This document shows positions 22,570 to 35,035 of a DNA stretch of 64,000 nt, piece after piece. How positions within the stretch are numbered: the first letter of the stretch is position 1; every line of letters begins with the position of its first letter. The position numbers and the translations under genes were made by a program. Origin of the DNA: Ustulina deusta (Eukaryota; Ascomycota; Sordariomycetes; Xylariales; Xylariaceae); assembly GCA_023159155.1 (NCBI GenBank), contig JAJNNX010000077.1, positions 100,916 to 164,915 on the forward strand, given 5' to 3'. The notes under the pieces were generated by a model, which ran no database searches, was not told where the DNA came from, and saw nothing but the letters and a program-made list of their open reading frames with translations.

Positions 22570-23890
22570 ACATGCTCCAGGTCGGTTTTCTCACGATACA
22601 TAACACCAAATAATGATGTCGTATGAGCAAGTAAGTCTCAATACGTAGGCGGAGAAGGACCACGCAACCGCGTTGGTCGGCAATAATGAGTTTCAAATTG
22701 TGAGTGCGCACCTGGCTAGAGTGAAGATTCTTGTTCTAGCTGGGCGAAAACTGCGAGGGGATGGCGTGCTGAAGGGAATGGAAATTTGGTCTCCCTCGAT
22801 TTTGGTGGTTGTGGCGGATCCCGGCAGTAGTGTGGTGATTGATAATGAAAGTTAGCCTCACTTCAAAATGCTCGCGTGCTAAAAAAAGCCAAAAAAGCCA
22901 ACAAGCGAAAAAGCGGAAAAGCCCACTCCTAAAAGCCACCGAATATAAGCGTGGAATAATAAGAAAAAAAAAGTGTCAAGACATAACCGACAGGCAGGAT
23001 GCATGCAGTCCAGGGCTTCCTGGTCAATGACTCGGCTCGTGAGTCTGCGACGGGCTTTCGTCTAGTCTGGAGTCTGGCGTCCGGACTGACCAGCAGCGAG
23101 TGGGAGGCGGTAAGCGGAGAGTGTGAGGAGCCAACGCATACAGGTGGAGAAGCAAAACAGGGAGTCGCTATAGTCTGAAGATCACGTATATAGATAGTGT
23201 GAACAAATGCGGCGGTGAAAGCAGACGGACGCGGCGCAGTGACGAGACAAGAGACGGCCGAGATACAACGATGAGAAAAAGCGCGACGATCTCGGCGTGG
23301 CGGGTACGTGTCTAGGTAGACAGTGGTCTAGGTTAGACAGCTAGGGAGGTCGAGAGAGATAGAGGGGCTGTCCGTGCCTATGTCTACTTACCTACCTACA
23401 TACCCAGATCATAGATGATCAACCACTGATCGGCTACTGTCTAGGTAGTAGTCTACCTATACACATGTACCCATCGGCTACAGCAGACACTGTATAGGTA
23501 GTCGCAATATATCGCACCAGCAGCACACGAGCAGTACTACCTACCTACCTAATTGTGCACCAGCACAACACAGGCCACAGCGAGGCGAAGCGGAGTGCAA
23601 CAGTGCTCTGTGTATCTATCTACCTACCTGGGTAGTGTCCGCTACTGTGGCGAATGTTGCGATCGTAGTGTACACCACACTAGATACGATGTAGGTATGG
23701 ATATACTACTACCTGCCTGTATGTGCGGCTGGATCGCTGTCTGTCTGGGTCGCTGTATAGGCAGGTATAAGAGGTAGTGTATAGACCATATGCAGGTGTA
23801 TGGAGACGGGAGAGATGATACGCCGTTGTGTGTGCCAGCAGGACGAGGCAGTCACTCACTGTTGAAGCATTGAGGGACAGCGCTGGCAGT

Positions 23891-23891
23891 G

Positions 23892-23923
<32 letters not shown>

Positions 23924-23938
23924 GCCCGTCTGTCTGTG
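23891..23938. repeat. CTGT/CT microsatellite
   Basis: A run of CTGT units passes into a CT run and back to GTCTGTCTG. A second, shorter CT/CTGT run is at about 24,097-24,123. Confidence 0.9.
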
Positions 23939-25269
23939 GTGGTGTGTCGACGGCCATCGCCAGGTTGCTCACCTGCGGCGTAACATCATTTCCCGTTTCG
24001 TCTTGTCCGACTGTGAGTCTCACGATACCTACTCGGCTTGCCGGTGTCGTCCAATGTAACGGCCATTGATTCCTCCGCCGATGCCAGGGTGTGCCTGTCT
24101 CTCTTTTCTCTCTGTCTCTCTGTCGATGTGGGTGCTGACGGCTTATGATGTACGTACCTGCGTTTGCTCTCGACATACCATTTGAAATACCGGGTAGATG
24201 TTTGGTGCATCAACATCTTGTGTATGGCTTTGATAATTGCATCTACGGGATTCTGATGGAAATTGGTGCCGAAGCCAAGAACCTTGGTGGCCCACATTAA
24301 GATGAGTGGTCCGGGTTAGCATAGGTAGCAAGTGTACCTACGCGAGGTGTAAATAACTGTGTTGATCTCGCAAAATGATTTTTACAATTTCCCGCGAGAA
24401 CGGCAACTTTAGTGTAATGTAGGTGAGGAGCTTGAGCGAGTGCTTAGTCTAGGCTGATCACGCTACCTAAGGTACATTACTGTACTACCTTACCTACAGC
24501 ATCGCATCAGCATGGCTCCGCCGGCCGTGGCGCATCCAAGTACCTAGGTAGCGTGCTGTCGATACACCAGTGTAGACTAGCGTGCCTGGACGGGAGCTTC
24601 CAGTGAGCAGGCGGACGGCTTGTCGCGTAGACTCCATAATTAGCCCCCAATTATCGCGCGACTCTAGGTAGACTGACTACCTACCTACCTAGGTAGTTTT
24701 GGCGTCTTCTTTGTCAGGCTACCTATGTTTTGCTGAGGGACGGCAAGTCCTGATTGGTCGCCTCATCTTCTGTGATTGGTGACACATCTTGTCCAACTGT
24801 CTGCTGAGGCTGGTTCATACAATATCAACCCCTGTGCGAAACCTGTGGTCGTGGCTCGTGTGTGGTACCAACAAGCCAGCTTATCGATTTTTCCCTCACA
24901 CCGCAAGCGACTTGTCTGGATCCGCCAAATACACTACCTACACAGGAATGAGGTCCGAGCAAGAGGATTGGTTCGCCGACTGCCAACTCTTGCTGACCTA
25001 GGTATTACTAGGTACCCATTATCACTGCTCCTATTGCTGTTTTGTCTGACGTGCTGCATTCCGCCTTGACTTGTTCTTTGACAGCAGTGCGCTATCAGCT
25101 TACCCCAGATGCCGCCAAGCTGGGATCCGTGATAAGGGAAAGGGTTAATGCGAACTCTCACAACATTCCTACTACCTAGTAGTGGGTTGTTGTGCTGTGT
25201 CCGCTAGTTGTACCGTACAATGTACGAACTCGGCGCCTGGGGGATGCTTGCTGGCTGATGGGAAATAAT

Positions 25270-25380
25270 ACACTAGGTACCTACCTACTAGGTACTCACC
25301 TACTAGGTACTCACTTACACTACCTAGGTAGTCTAGGTGATAGATAAGCTACCTAGGTAATGCTGTACTAGGTATATTAT
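25270..25380. repeat. Cluster of TACCTAGGTA-type palindromes
   Basis: Within about 110 bp the strings CTAGGTACCTACC, CTACTAGGTACTCAC (twice in tandem), CTACCTAGGTAGTC and CTACCTAGGTAATG occur. Each core is self-complementary. The same motif recurs through the intergenic DNA of the window. Confidence 0.8.
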
Positions 25381-25444
25381 ACTGGGATAGTGTACATTAG
25401 GCACGCTTCACTGCATCAACGATCTAAACAATCCGCCGTCCGCT

Positions 25445-25651
25445 TCATTTTTGGAGCAGTTCGAAGCCGGAAGGGCGTACATAATCAAAGCTGGTGCTCC
25501 ACCAGTTTTCATCGCTTGCCCCTATAAACATATTTATATCCTTATCGATCCCGAACGCTTCAACATATAGATACTTGAAGTAATTATGCTCAGTGCCTAG
25601 CCAATCCCGCCTTCCACCTCGTGCTGGGGTGGTTACGCCGTGGATAAGCAA
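25445..25651 (-). CDS. Small unrecognised ORF downstream of the F-box gene
   Basis: An ATG-started frame of 68 codons. The translation is aromatic-rich and well mixed (HNYFKYLYVEAFGIDKDINMF, NWWSTSFDY), more protein-like than the spurious frames nearby. I recognise no family. It starts about 120 bp beyond the F-box gene stop on the same strand, so it might be a last exon of an alternative transcript, a fragment of another gene, or chance. Confidence 0.25.
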   Translation of the reverse strand: MLIHGVTTPARGGRRDWLGTEHNYFKYLYVEAFGIDKDINMFIGASDENWWSTSFDYVRPSGFELLQK

Positions 25652-25771
25652 CCCTGCACCGGTGTACGTGTGTCAGACAGTCATGTCGTAGCGCGATGCT
25701 GGAATACTGTGTTGCATGCGAAAAATCATAGGATCCCGTTATCCCCTGAGGCAAATGACCATCCTCTCGAC

Positions 25772-27785
25772 TTAACTGCGAGGCCTACCAAGGTTCTGGA
25801 CAAATCGCACTTCGTCCGCCTGTCGTTCTAATGCAAGCCTCATCCGCTCCGCATAGACCTGTTCCTCCTCTTCTGCGGCCACTTCTTCCGGAGTCTTTGT
25901 GTTTTCGACAAAGTCCTCTGGGGAGAAGCCCGATCCGGACGAGAAACTAACGAGCCCCAGCGTCTCCCCCGTCCAGAATAAGATGTCATCGTCATTGCAA
26001 GTGTTGTTCCCTGCCTCCGTCCGTGTTGAGATGAGTTTTCGGGCAATGTCGTCCGATCCTGGCATCGTCGCAAACAGAGAGCGGTGAGTGACCTTTTCCA
26101 CTTTGCCAATCTTGTGCCGCCGCACCTCTGTGAAGCCATCTCTTTCCATCCATTTGAGATACCCTTGGCCATCAGAGAAGACAATTCGGTTACCATGATT
26201 GATGACAGATAAAAGCTTGGCAGAGGAGGCTGTTTGCCGGTTCTTCGTGGTAGAATCGTAAGAAACATGGATCTCTCCCCCGTCTTCGAGCTTGGATGAC
26301 AACCCGTATATCTCGAGCGAGCCTTTGGTATTGTATTCGCCGCAAGCAATCAGCGTTCTTCCACCAGCAGTATTCTTAGACTTGGTGACTTGTTCTTCCG
26401 TCAGTTCTAGACGTCGACGGAGGTCGCTGTCTATGCTAGAGAACGGATACGGTAGAGATGTTAGACTGCACAGTCGACCGCCCGAGTGCAATGACCCCTT
26501 GATGGATGGAAACATGCGCCGATCATAGTGTAGTACACTTGTAAATCGACCGGCGACGAATATATCATCTGATAGCTCATCCCGCTGTCCCGGTTGGTCC
26601 ATATGGTGAATGTATTGCGGACCAGGTTGCGCTAGAGCAGCATAGGATGGAAGAGGTCGCCAGTCCTCCGAGACCCTGGAAAGATCGGGGCTGCGTAGCG
26701 AAAACGGCTCGACTACTTCCCGCTGCTGCTCGTGTGGCGCTCTCCCGACCCGATAATCATGCAAATACAAACCATTGAATGTGCCTACCGTCAGTGATAC
26801 CGTAGGATGTGCAGCCGACATTGCCATAACCACACGTTCGAAGCTGGTCATTGCAACCACGGTCAGGGTTTGAAGATCTACCTCTACCAGGTCTTACGAA
26901 CGGTGAGCGTGCCGTCTTGCGTTTAGAGGGAGGTCACTTACTGTTTCCCAAGGCGAAAAATGCAGCGTGTCTCTGGTTATCAACACTCACACATTCGATA
27001 ATTCCTCTGTCGATAGACTGGTTTGTGATACCTCCAGAGGGCGTGCCCTGTGCATGCCATAGAATCCCTGGTCTACTCTTGGACAGTACGGATCCCTTCT
27101 TGACCTTCGAGCCCTTGACATCCCATATACAGATAGATCCGTCATCAAGTGGCGAGACCGCAAATAGTTGATTTTCCGTTTTGTAGGGTTCGTATAGCGC
27201 GACACCACAAACATCAATAGCATCCTCTTTCGGGCCTTCGGGGGTTCGAGGTCGCTCGAACCAGTTGGTCGTGACAGGTGCATTTCGCTGGATATACTCG
27301 TGGTACCAATTGGTCTTCTCTCCGGGGAACGTGGGGTCCCAATTGGCCGCAATGCGCGAGTATTCCTTCTCCCTCTTTCTAGCAGACAGCGAGCCTATCC
27401 ATTCTATCACGTTATGATGCTGTAGGGGATGGTGGTCTGTTGGTACCGCTCTGCTTAATGGTACTCCTTCCTCGTCGACCCAGTCCGAACCCCGTCTGAA
27501 TAGCGACACGCGTTCGAGAAAGGCAGAAGCATCGAGGCATCGTCCACGCCAGTGGGGGTTGTCTCGACAGATCTGTAGGAATTGTTTGGAAACCGACTGG
27601 AGCGTAACGACATCTTGAACTATGAGAACTGATTGGCAAGGCTTAATCAGTACCGATCAGATCTCTGGGGTGCAAGTACCATCATGCACCATGTATCAAG
27701 GTTAGACAAGATATGGGGGCTTACACTGGATAATATAAAGCAAGATCTCGTCGGGAAGCAATTGAAGGTGCCTCTTTTCAGCCAT
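25772..27785 (-). CDS. F-box protein with beta-propeller-like C-terminal region (3 exons)
   Basis: Exons 27725-27785, 26942-27619 and 25772-26883 (introns of 105 and 58 bp, GTAAGC...TAG and GTAAGT...TAG) join in frame to 616 residues. The start ATG at 27785 is followed by an F-box: LQLLPDEILLYIIQ from exon 1 joined to DVVTLQSVSKQFL and NPHWRGRCL from exon 2 (residues about 8-55). The rest has WD-like strands (DDGSICIWDVKG, VAGRFTSVLHYDRR, NRIVFSDGQGYLKWMERDG) and a Glu-rich helical tail. F-box proteins present substrates to SCF ubiquitin ligases; the target is unknown. The frame is intact. The joins are supported by continuity of the F-box across intron 1. Confidence 0.85.
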
Positions 27786-29520
27786 AACGGTATCGGGTAT
27801 TGTTCGTGTCGCAAACGCACGTTCTAAGTCGACAAAGCATATTAAGTACAGAAATGAAATGGATAGTTGGTTATATTAATCTATCAGTCATCTTCTTTTG
27901 ACAAGCAAGTAAAGGAACCATAGGCAGGGAGCTGAAAGAGGTGTGGAATAGCGTCATGCAGTATCACAGGTCAAAGACCAAGAGACCAGGATGATGAAGT
28001 TGCTTGTTCGCCTTATTAAGCTTCCCAGATTGGTACCCCTCCAATGCCCCTCCCTCCCTTATCTCCCCACAGCCACAAGCCCAGTGCCACAGTACTGGTA
28101 CTGTACCTAGGTACTGTGCAACCTCCGCTGTGGCTGGGGAGGAGGGGCTTTAACTAGGTACCTAAAGTCCAACTACCTAGGTCTCCAAACACACTTGTCA
28201 TGAATCCACCTATGCACATGGATGTTGCTGAATTCACGTACAATACTTGTACCTGATCAACAAAAAGACTCAGCCCAGAGCTTGGGTTCTCATATCTAGG
28301 TACACCAAGAAATAGCTTATGTAATGTACCTTGAACTATATTGTCTGATGAACTAGGGCAACAGAATTATCATGAACAGCTGTGTGTAATCACTTTGATT
28401 GTTCCGTTCTGTAACATATATATTTGAAAGGCATGAATATTTCCCAGCTTCTTGAACAGTCAGCGGAAACAGTGTTAAGAATTTGTTAAATCTACTTGTG
28501 TTTCACTTTTTCTGAGGAGCATCTATGAGCACATGTTCTAAGGGAGTACGCAATATTGCTTTGTGGTAGACAACATTGGACCGTATCGCGGGGTACTGTT
28601 AGATCTGAGGACCAGGCAATTATGGCCCTCGTAATATTGTAAGCAAAGGCCTTACCCTGACCCTAGTTCCTAATCCTGTACGTTTCCATATCCAAGAATT
28701 ATTAGATCTAGGGTGAACCCAAGCTAGAGGTTAGGGTGGAGAGTTGGCAAGAAATATAGAACAGGGACAGCCATTGCAGCTTCTTCTAGAAAGGCAAATC
28801 AGCAGCGGAAAGTTGCCCGCGAATGAATACTTTCACACTTGATGGTTTAGTCAGATCATGATCTCGCATTGGCCTGGTGATTGATGTGGTCGGCACCTAA
28901 CAAACACGAGGAGCTTATGCCATGGGCCTTGTCACTGCTTGGATCAAGGCTAGGTGCTGCAAGTGATGCCAGGAGACAACACAGAATGGGCAAAGCGGGA
29001 CATCTAGACATCAATGCAGACATAATTTCATCCATAACTCGATGTGGCTAGGTCTTGTTAAAGCTTCCGGTGAGGTGATTGGTATATGAGTGTTGCATTT
29101 AGCTTAACTACAAAGTACCTCATAAGTGCAGGCGGGAAGACCTCAATATATATACATGAACGGTATGTGCATGCCCTTCATGGCCCTTAGTCTTGTACAG
29201 TACATGAAGTGACTTCCTGGTACAGGTCACTTTTAACAATTTCAACTACAGCAGCTCATGTGCTGTGGAAGTGTGTACAATGAATAAGCTGAAGTTGTGA
29301 ATAGAGGTAGGGAGGCATCAATGGGTGAATCAATGGGCAGATGTGTTTACGCACAGATAGGTAGCGCTGAATAGTCTATTAGCGTGTTATCCCGCCATTA
29401 TATCTCCATTGTCTCAATGTTGAGCAAACACCGACGACTTCCAAGTACCTGTCCTGATGTTGTCCCGTTCCGCCCAATGCCCACAACCTCTCTCTGTATA
29501 AACACTGTTGCCGACTTCCA
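27786..29520. other. Intergenic stretch, no supported gene
   Basis: About 1.7 kb between divergent genes. It holds TACCTAGGTA-type strings near 28,090-28,180, and otherwise no long frame, RNA gene or repeat that I can support. Promoters of the F-box gene (left) and of the gene at 30.4 kb (right) must lie here. Confidence 0.55.
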
Positions 29521-30405
29521 GTTCTCGCTCTTGTTTACTACTTAACCCCGCCCTCCTCTCCCTCTTCTTCTCACGCCGATTCGCAACTCACCAACTCACC
29601 TCATCATCACCTTGACGAACTATCCACGTCTGCACGCGCATCTGCACCACGCACCACGCATCGACCAACTCCCTTTTCCCCAGACAACAGTTGCGTATAA
29701 CGTGACTGCGGTTCTGGGTGAAGTAGGTCGACATCAGAGGTAAGCCGCCTTCAGAAACCGCCACGCAGGCCTACAAATAACTGCACACAGCTGTGTGTGG
29801 TAGTGGTAGCTTTGTCCGGTGCGCCTCTGTCCTGAGTCGTGCCTCACGCTCCTTCTCTTCTCGCTCCTTCTCTTGATGGTAGATTGTGTACCTGCCCCTT
29901 ATCTCCTCCTCCCGCGTCTCTGCATCTCTCCTACACATCTCTGCTTCCCGACCGCGCCGCCATCGGATATTGTTGATCCGACATCCACCGCAGCACCAGT
30001 CACACACTACATCCTGACATCAGCGTTATCACCATCTGCCCTTCTACCTAGACTTCGGCTTCAAATCCAAGTCCATTGATATATGGTGTCCCAGCTATGT
30101 TCAATCTGTGCCCTCTGCTGTCTTCAGCCGTCATTTCGTAGCCGCTTTGCGTTTCGATCTAACATGTGTGCCCAGAATCTCTCCTTCCTCATCAATTATC
30201 ATCATTGTCGGTAAACTCAACAATCCTTCATATTCCCGCCCTAGTCTGAAGCTTCGGCATTGGAATTCCCGGCCGTAGTGCTGCCCTCCAGTTTCCGTCT
30301 CGACTACTTGTGATCCAGGTGAGTGCGAAGTGTGTCGCTGGCAGTAGCGTCCGAATGATTGTCATGCATTCCTCATTCTACTCTCCTGACTTCATAGCAG
30401 AAAAG
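29521..30405 (+). promoter_or_regulatory. Pyrimidine-rich promoter and long, possibly spliced 5' leader
   Basis: From about 29,540 there is a CT-rich, A-poor tract (CCCTCCTCTCCCTCTTCTTC) typical of fungal core promoters and leaders. Possible leader introns are marked by GTAAGC at 29742 with a CTAAC...CAG near 30160-30176, and by GTGAGT at 30319 with TTCATAG at 30391-30397. The latter ends just before the first in-frame ATG at 30406. No conserved frame runs through it. The splice calls are inference. Confidence 0.4.
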
Positions 30406-33267
30406 ATGCGAACAATGGCCGAAGGGAAAGTCCGTGTCGATGTCAATCCCTTCCTCCCCACTCGGCGAACTTCTCGCATCATCCGTTCCCCATCGGACCC
30501 AGAGCTGAAACGCAAGCCGTTAGCATCAAAATCGGCACGGAGTTTCACTCCTCGTGGACAGCGCTTCAGTAAGTTGAGTGACGCATACCTCAACATTACT
30601 TCCCGCCTGGGCCCGAACAAACCCGACCGTAAGGCTTTGGACCAGTCCCAGTCAAAGTCGGCCGGCCCAGCACTATCGCCTGTCGCCAGTCCACGACTTG
30701 TCAAGTCACAAGATGAACTTCAGACCTCCAGCTCCGCTTCGGATATACAGACCCTTATGAAGAAAAAGCGTCGCGTGAGCCTTGGTTGCACGGATGCCCT
30801 TGGACCCCTGCCACCTAGAATGGGTGGTAGCAACAACAACGGGCCCAGTCTTGGTAAACAGATCGACAATGAGCTGTCGAAATTGAAGGCCCAGTCTCAC
30901 GATACCTCTAGCAGCACCATTGAGAGAATTGTTGCCCAGTATGATGGTTGTCCATCTGGTCTTAAGGCCGAGAATGACAACAACCGCGAGGTATGACCAT
31001 CTACCGAAAGTATTCGATCTAGCGATGAAGCTTACAATATCTTAGCGTCGTGTGAAGACCGAATGGCCCATCTCTCAGCCTCCGCAGGATTCGCTTCCAG
31101 AAGCTCCGCCTACAAACATGCAACCCGCCTCTAATATACACCAGAGCGAGTACGATTCACCGGTTCCGGACTCGAGCATTACCGATTCGCAACATCTTCT
31201 AGACGCTGAAGCACAGGCTCATGAGCTAGAAGAGACGCGACGAGCTCTTGTTCCACTGCCTTTGAATATCGGCCAACGCCCCCACGAGATAGAAATCCCA
31301 CGGGTGCAGCACCATAACGCACTCAATAGCAATAGTGCCAATCATTTTGCGCATCCAGGTGATGGGCGGTACCGGACATATCTTTACCCCCCGATGGAAC
31401 GAGACATTAGCCAAGAGCTGAGGCGACAGAGTGGTTACGCATTTTACGACTCAAATCTCGATGACCATTCTCCTGTTCGGCAAGCACGACCCGAGGGAAA
31501 GATTTTTAGTAAATCTAGCCTTCCAACAGCCAGCACTGGAGAAAAAACTGTTCGGCACATCAAAGTTGTTATCGGACGAGAGTCCAAGAATAGCGAGAAT
31601 AGCCAAGACCAGTACGCCGCACATGTTGATGCTGAAGACGGCTGCTGTGACACGTTTTCTGAAGATGGCGATTGGATAACAGAGGCAACAAGCGATGCTG
31701 GCTTCGGCTTCAGTTCTGGCGCTATTTCTGAGCGGCCTTCGACTAGTGGTTTCAAGAAAGCTGGGAGTAGCCTGGCTGATTATTCGGACGATGGCCATGA
31801 GGACATGCTGGATAGGTTTGGATCACGCGAAAGGATCATCCAGCATCTAGCGAGCAATGAGCAATGCAAATTATATGATATCCGACGATCAAAGGAATCA
31901 AAGTTCACAGCCTTGCTCCCGCGTCGACACAACGCATTCCCAGAGAACCCTGCCCTGTGTTGGACAAGCACACCACAAGAAGTACCAGGTCACTTCCGTC
32001 CCCAGAATCTACGCAAGATTGCACACCCATATACAAAGCTTGGCGACAAACAGGCTGAGACTTCTTCTGGTCGGCTCGTTTTCGACTTTGACGATAATTC
32101 TCCCCCAAGGTACATATTTCGTGATTCAGTTTCCGAATGTGAGCCTGCTGCAGCCAACACCAAGGCAAACCGTGGAACATATCTGCGCGATCAGCGTGAA
32201 TCTCTACCATCTACGGTGTCAGATTTCGGAGTAGAAAACCATCTGTCTACCATAGATTCTCAATTTGAGGGATCTGCCGACTCTGATGCAGACCACAACC
32301 CCTCAAACAGTTTATCCCAGCAGAACAAAGATCACCAGGGTACTATCCGTGGCCAAGAGACAAGGCTCAGCATCTACGCAGCGGATCATCAACAACAGCT
32401 CGAGGAAGTTGACAACCGGGAATTCGCAGCTGCCTCTTCATACTACGACCCGCCATCAGCAAATTCAGTGAGGTCCAAGTTCAATTTTGAGCTCTTGCCC
32501 CTTGACCTAGCCAGGCAGAGAAACAAACTCCAGAGGGACAGTGGTGAAACAAATGAGACCTCATCCGCAGCAGCTAGACTTAAGCAGAAGCAGAGTCTTC
32601 AATCCATTGAGGCAGAAACAAGTCCTCCTAAGCCACCTGCCAGGGTTTTCTTCACTAGTTCTGATCTCTCTATCAATTTCTCGACACCGAATTGGCAGAC
32701 ACATGATCTAGATCTCGAAGGTAAACTCATCCTTGAATTCCTACTCCGGCATACTATTGTCTGTTACTAACTTTCACAGATACTCCAACCCCATTTTCGA
32801 TGGGTCGCTTTGACAGGACCATATCTGGTGAAGGTCGTATATACCAAAGAGTCAGCTCTCCCAGTGTTGTGGATAATTCATCCTCTTTTAGCACACAATC
32901 TGCCACGAGACGCCTTTGGAATACCCAAAAGGATCACCACGTATCAACTCGGAATCGACACCGGTGCAAGCTACGGCCAGGTTTTGTTGCGCCGGATGAT
33001 TACATTTCCGATCGCGCCAATATTATCCGTCAATCATGTTTTTGCATCCTGGCAGTCCTGTCTATTCTACCATTTGTTGGTGTTCTCACCTTGAGCGGGG
33101 CCTTCAATGAGGGCTTGAGATGGGCCACTCGAGGTGAGGTGGACCGACTGAACTCTCGCCAGCGATGTTTCATCAAATGGATGCTCTTTGTCGAGTGTGT
33201 TCTTTACACTGGAGGCGCCGTGACTATAGTAGTTTACTTCGTTGTGAAGAGCAAGGCTCAGAACTAA
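30406..33267 (+). CDS. Low-complexity protein with two C-terminal membrane spans (3 exons)
   Basis: Exons 30406-30990, 31046-32720 and 32780-33267 join in frame to 915 residues. Introns of 55 and 59 bp are GTATGA...TAG and GTAAAC...CAG, the second with a clear CTAAC branch site. Residues 1-800 are Ser-, Asp-, Gln- and Arg-rich, and probably disordered and phosphorylated (for example TRRTSRIIRSPSDPELK, KKKRRVSLG). The last 90 residues hold two hydrophobic spans, FCILAVLSILPFVGVLTLSGA and MLFVECVLYTGGAVTIVVYF, separated by a charged loop, then a short basic tail. The layout suggests a long cytosolic region anchored by a hairpin. The architecture recurs in Pezizomycotina; no function is known to me. 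The start could also be the Met at 30415. Confidence 0.8.
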
Positions 33268-35035
33268 TCTCTCGAGTACACTCGTCAATACTGCGACTGA
33301 TATACTTCCCCCCAAGGGATCACAATCCGTTGCTAGCGTCGACAGTCAGTAACTGTCCTTTTCACCTGTCTCCGACATTCGTTGTTCTTTCATCTTTCAT
33401 GCTAGTTGTCTGCAATGTGCAGACTACTATAACCGACCTGAGAATAGGCTTCAAGCCCCTCGTGTTCTTAACTAGGTAAAGGGAGGGAGTCTAATTGGTG
33501 CAGGCAGCCCGAGCTTGACTCCTATTGGAGTGGGCATAATGGTTATGGTTTTGCCATAGTTGGCAAACCATGCGATTTGCTGTTCCTTTGCTACTACTAT
33601 TTGCGACTCTACAAAACCTCGCCTCGCGTTCTTGTCTTGTTTCCGAGAGCCATGTCTCGAGCTCATGGGCAAAAGCCACGAGTTATCAGTACACCAAGGC
33701 GGTTTGTTGATATCGAGTTTGCATCAACAACAAGGTCATAGTTTTGAGAATTCACCGACCTATGGAGACGCGGCTTCAATGATCACAGACTGCACTTTGT
33801 TAACTCCTCTCAGGACGTCACAGGAATATCTGTTCTTGTGATGTTCAAACTTGTAGGCATAATCTTTGTTCACGACGCCACCAGTTTGGTAAACAAACCC
33901 ATGGATATGCCTGACTGGTTTGGATGGCTGGTTGGCTTTGCGATGGTAACAAGAACTGCCAGGATAGGCGATCTTTCCAAATGCGGAACCAATACAATGA
34001 GCTGGTTTTAGGAGAGGTTTTACTCCTTCCATCCGGCCTATGTATGTACTCAGTGCCAGAATAAGAAAACTCCCAAAAATTTGGTGCCGTTTGACTGCGT
34101 ATTTCTTTCTGTGCTAAATATGGTATCTCGCTAATTCAAACAAGGTATAAAAAAAGGGGGTTGTTCTTTTTTTCGTTGTGTGTGTGTGAAATGGGCATTA
34201 CATCTTTATGCCATTGGAATTTGTTATCATGTTGAGTGATCCAATTACCACAAGTTCTTTTTGCAGTATTCACAAAAACTATATTATTCTGGTTGGCAAG
34301 GAGGGATGGTTGTTACACATGCGCCCTAAACGAGCTGCCAACAAAAATTAACAAAAATCTTGTCCCAGTTCAAATTCTGTAGATGGTAGCAATACCTGTA
34401 GTTATTTCACATTAACCTCAAAGGTTGGGATCACATAACCCCTCTGTGCTTGTCCTCAGGCACAGGTTAGAATAGCTCGGTGTGCTAAGTATTACACACA
34501 AAGATTCCCTTGTAGGATTGGATTTAAGTGCACCCCGGTAGTAATGATCATAAAAGCTGCAGAGTTCTCCGGGTTAGGTATTTCTGCTTCCCCGCGGAAG
34601 TTTTGTTCACCCGTAGAGAGCCCATCGCTGTATGCTTTTTGATCCATAGTTGAAAGAGTGTTGGCGGCGGACATTCCCTGGCCACTTTCAAAGCGTTGGC
34701 TTCGTATGTTATCATCCGAAGATTGCTACAGAAAGCTAGTAATTGATCGGTTGATTGATTCGTACGTAGGGACCGTCCCGTGTTAGGGCAAAACCACGCC
34801 TCTCAGAGCCTCATATGGCAGAGTTAGTAGAGGATCCTGTTATGTACATTTGGTACAATGCCCATCCACCCTATTACGGCGTCTAACCTCTCAGACCTAA
34901 CCGTATTCAAGGCATATCTCGAGAAAGAAATTGGTGTTTTTTACAAATTTTGCCTGCTCCACGGTCTCCCCAAAATATATTAAAAGGCTACTCTCGGAGG
35001 TCCAAGAAGGCAGCAGCCAAGATTATTGTCTTCAG
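33268..35035. other. Intergenic stretch, no supported gene
   Basis: About 1.8 kb between the 3' ends of two convergent genes. Several short frames on both strands (for example 33560-33841, 33760-34032, 34492-34674) lack motifs and overlap each other. A short GT run sits near 34,178. Nothing else is supported. Confidence 0.5.

Larger units (their letters stand above)
22570..25444. other. Long intergenic region rich in TACCTAGGTA palindromes and microsatellites
   Basis: About 2.9 kb with no convincing gene. From 23,310 onward the sequence is dominated by CTACCTAC / TAGGTA / CCTAGG strings, for example around 23,375-23,480, 23,538-23,552, 24,670-24,700 and 25,270-25,380, and by a CTGT/CT microsatellite at 23891-23938. 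Three overlapping minus frames (23856-24331) contain low-complexity Arg/Gln-rich translations of the microsatellite and are not credible genes. The promoter of the SprT-like gene lies at the left end. Confidence 0.6.

Noticed and set aside
23856..24331. Overlapping minus frames of 62-106 codons
   Set aside because: They translate the CT/CTGT microsatellites and have no protein-like composition over most of their length.
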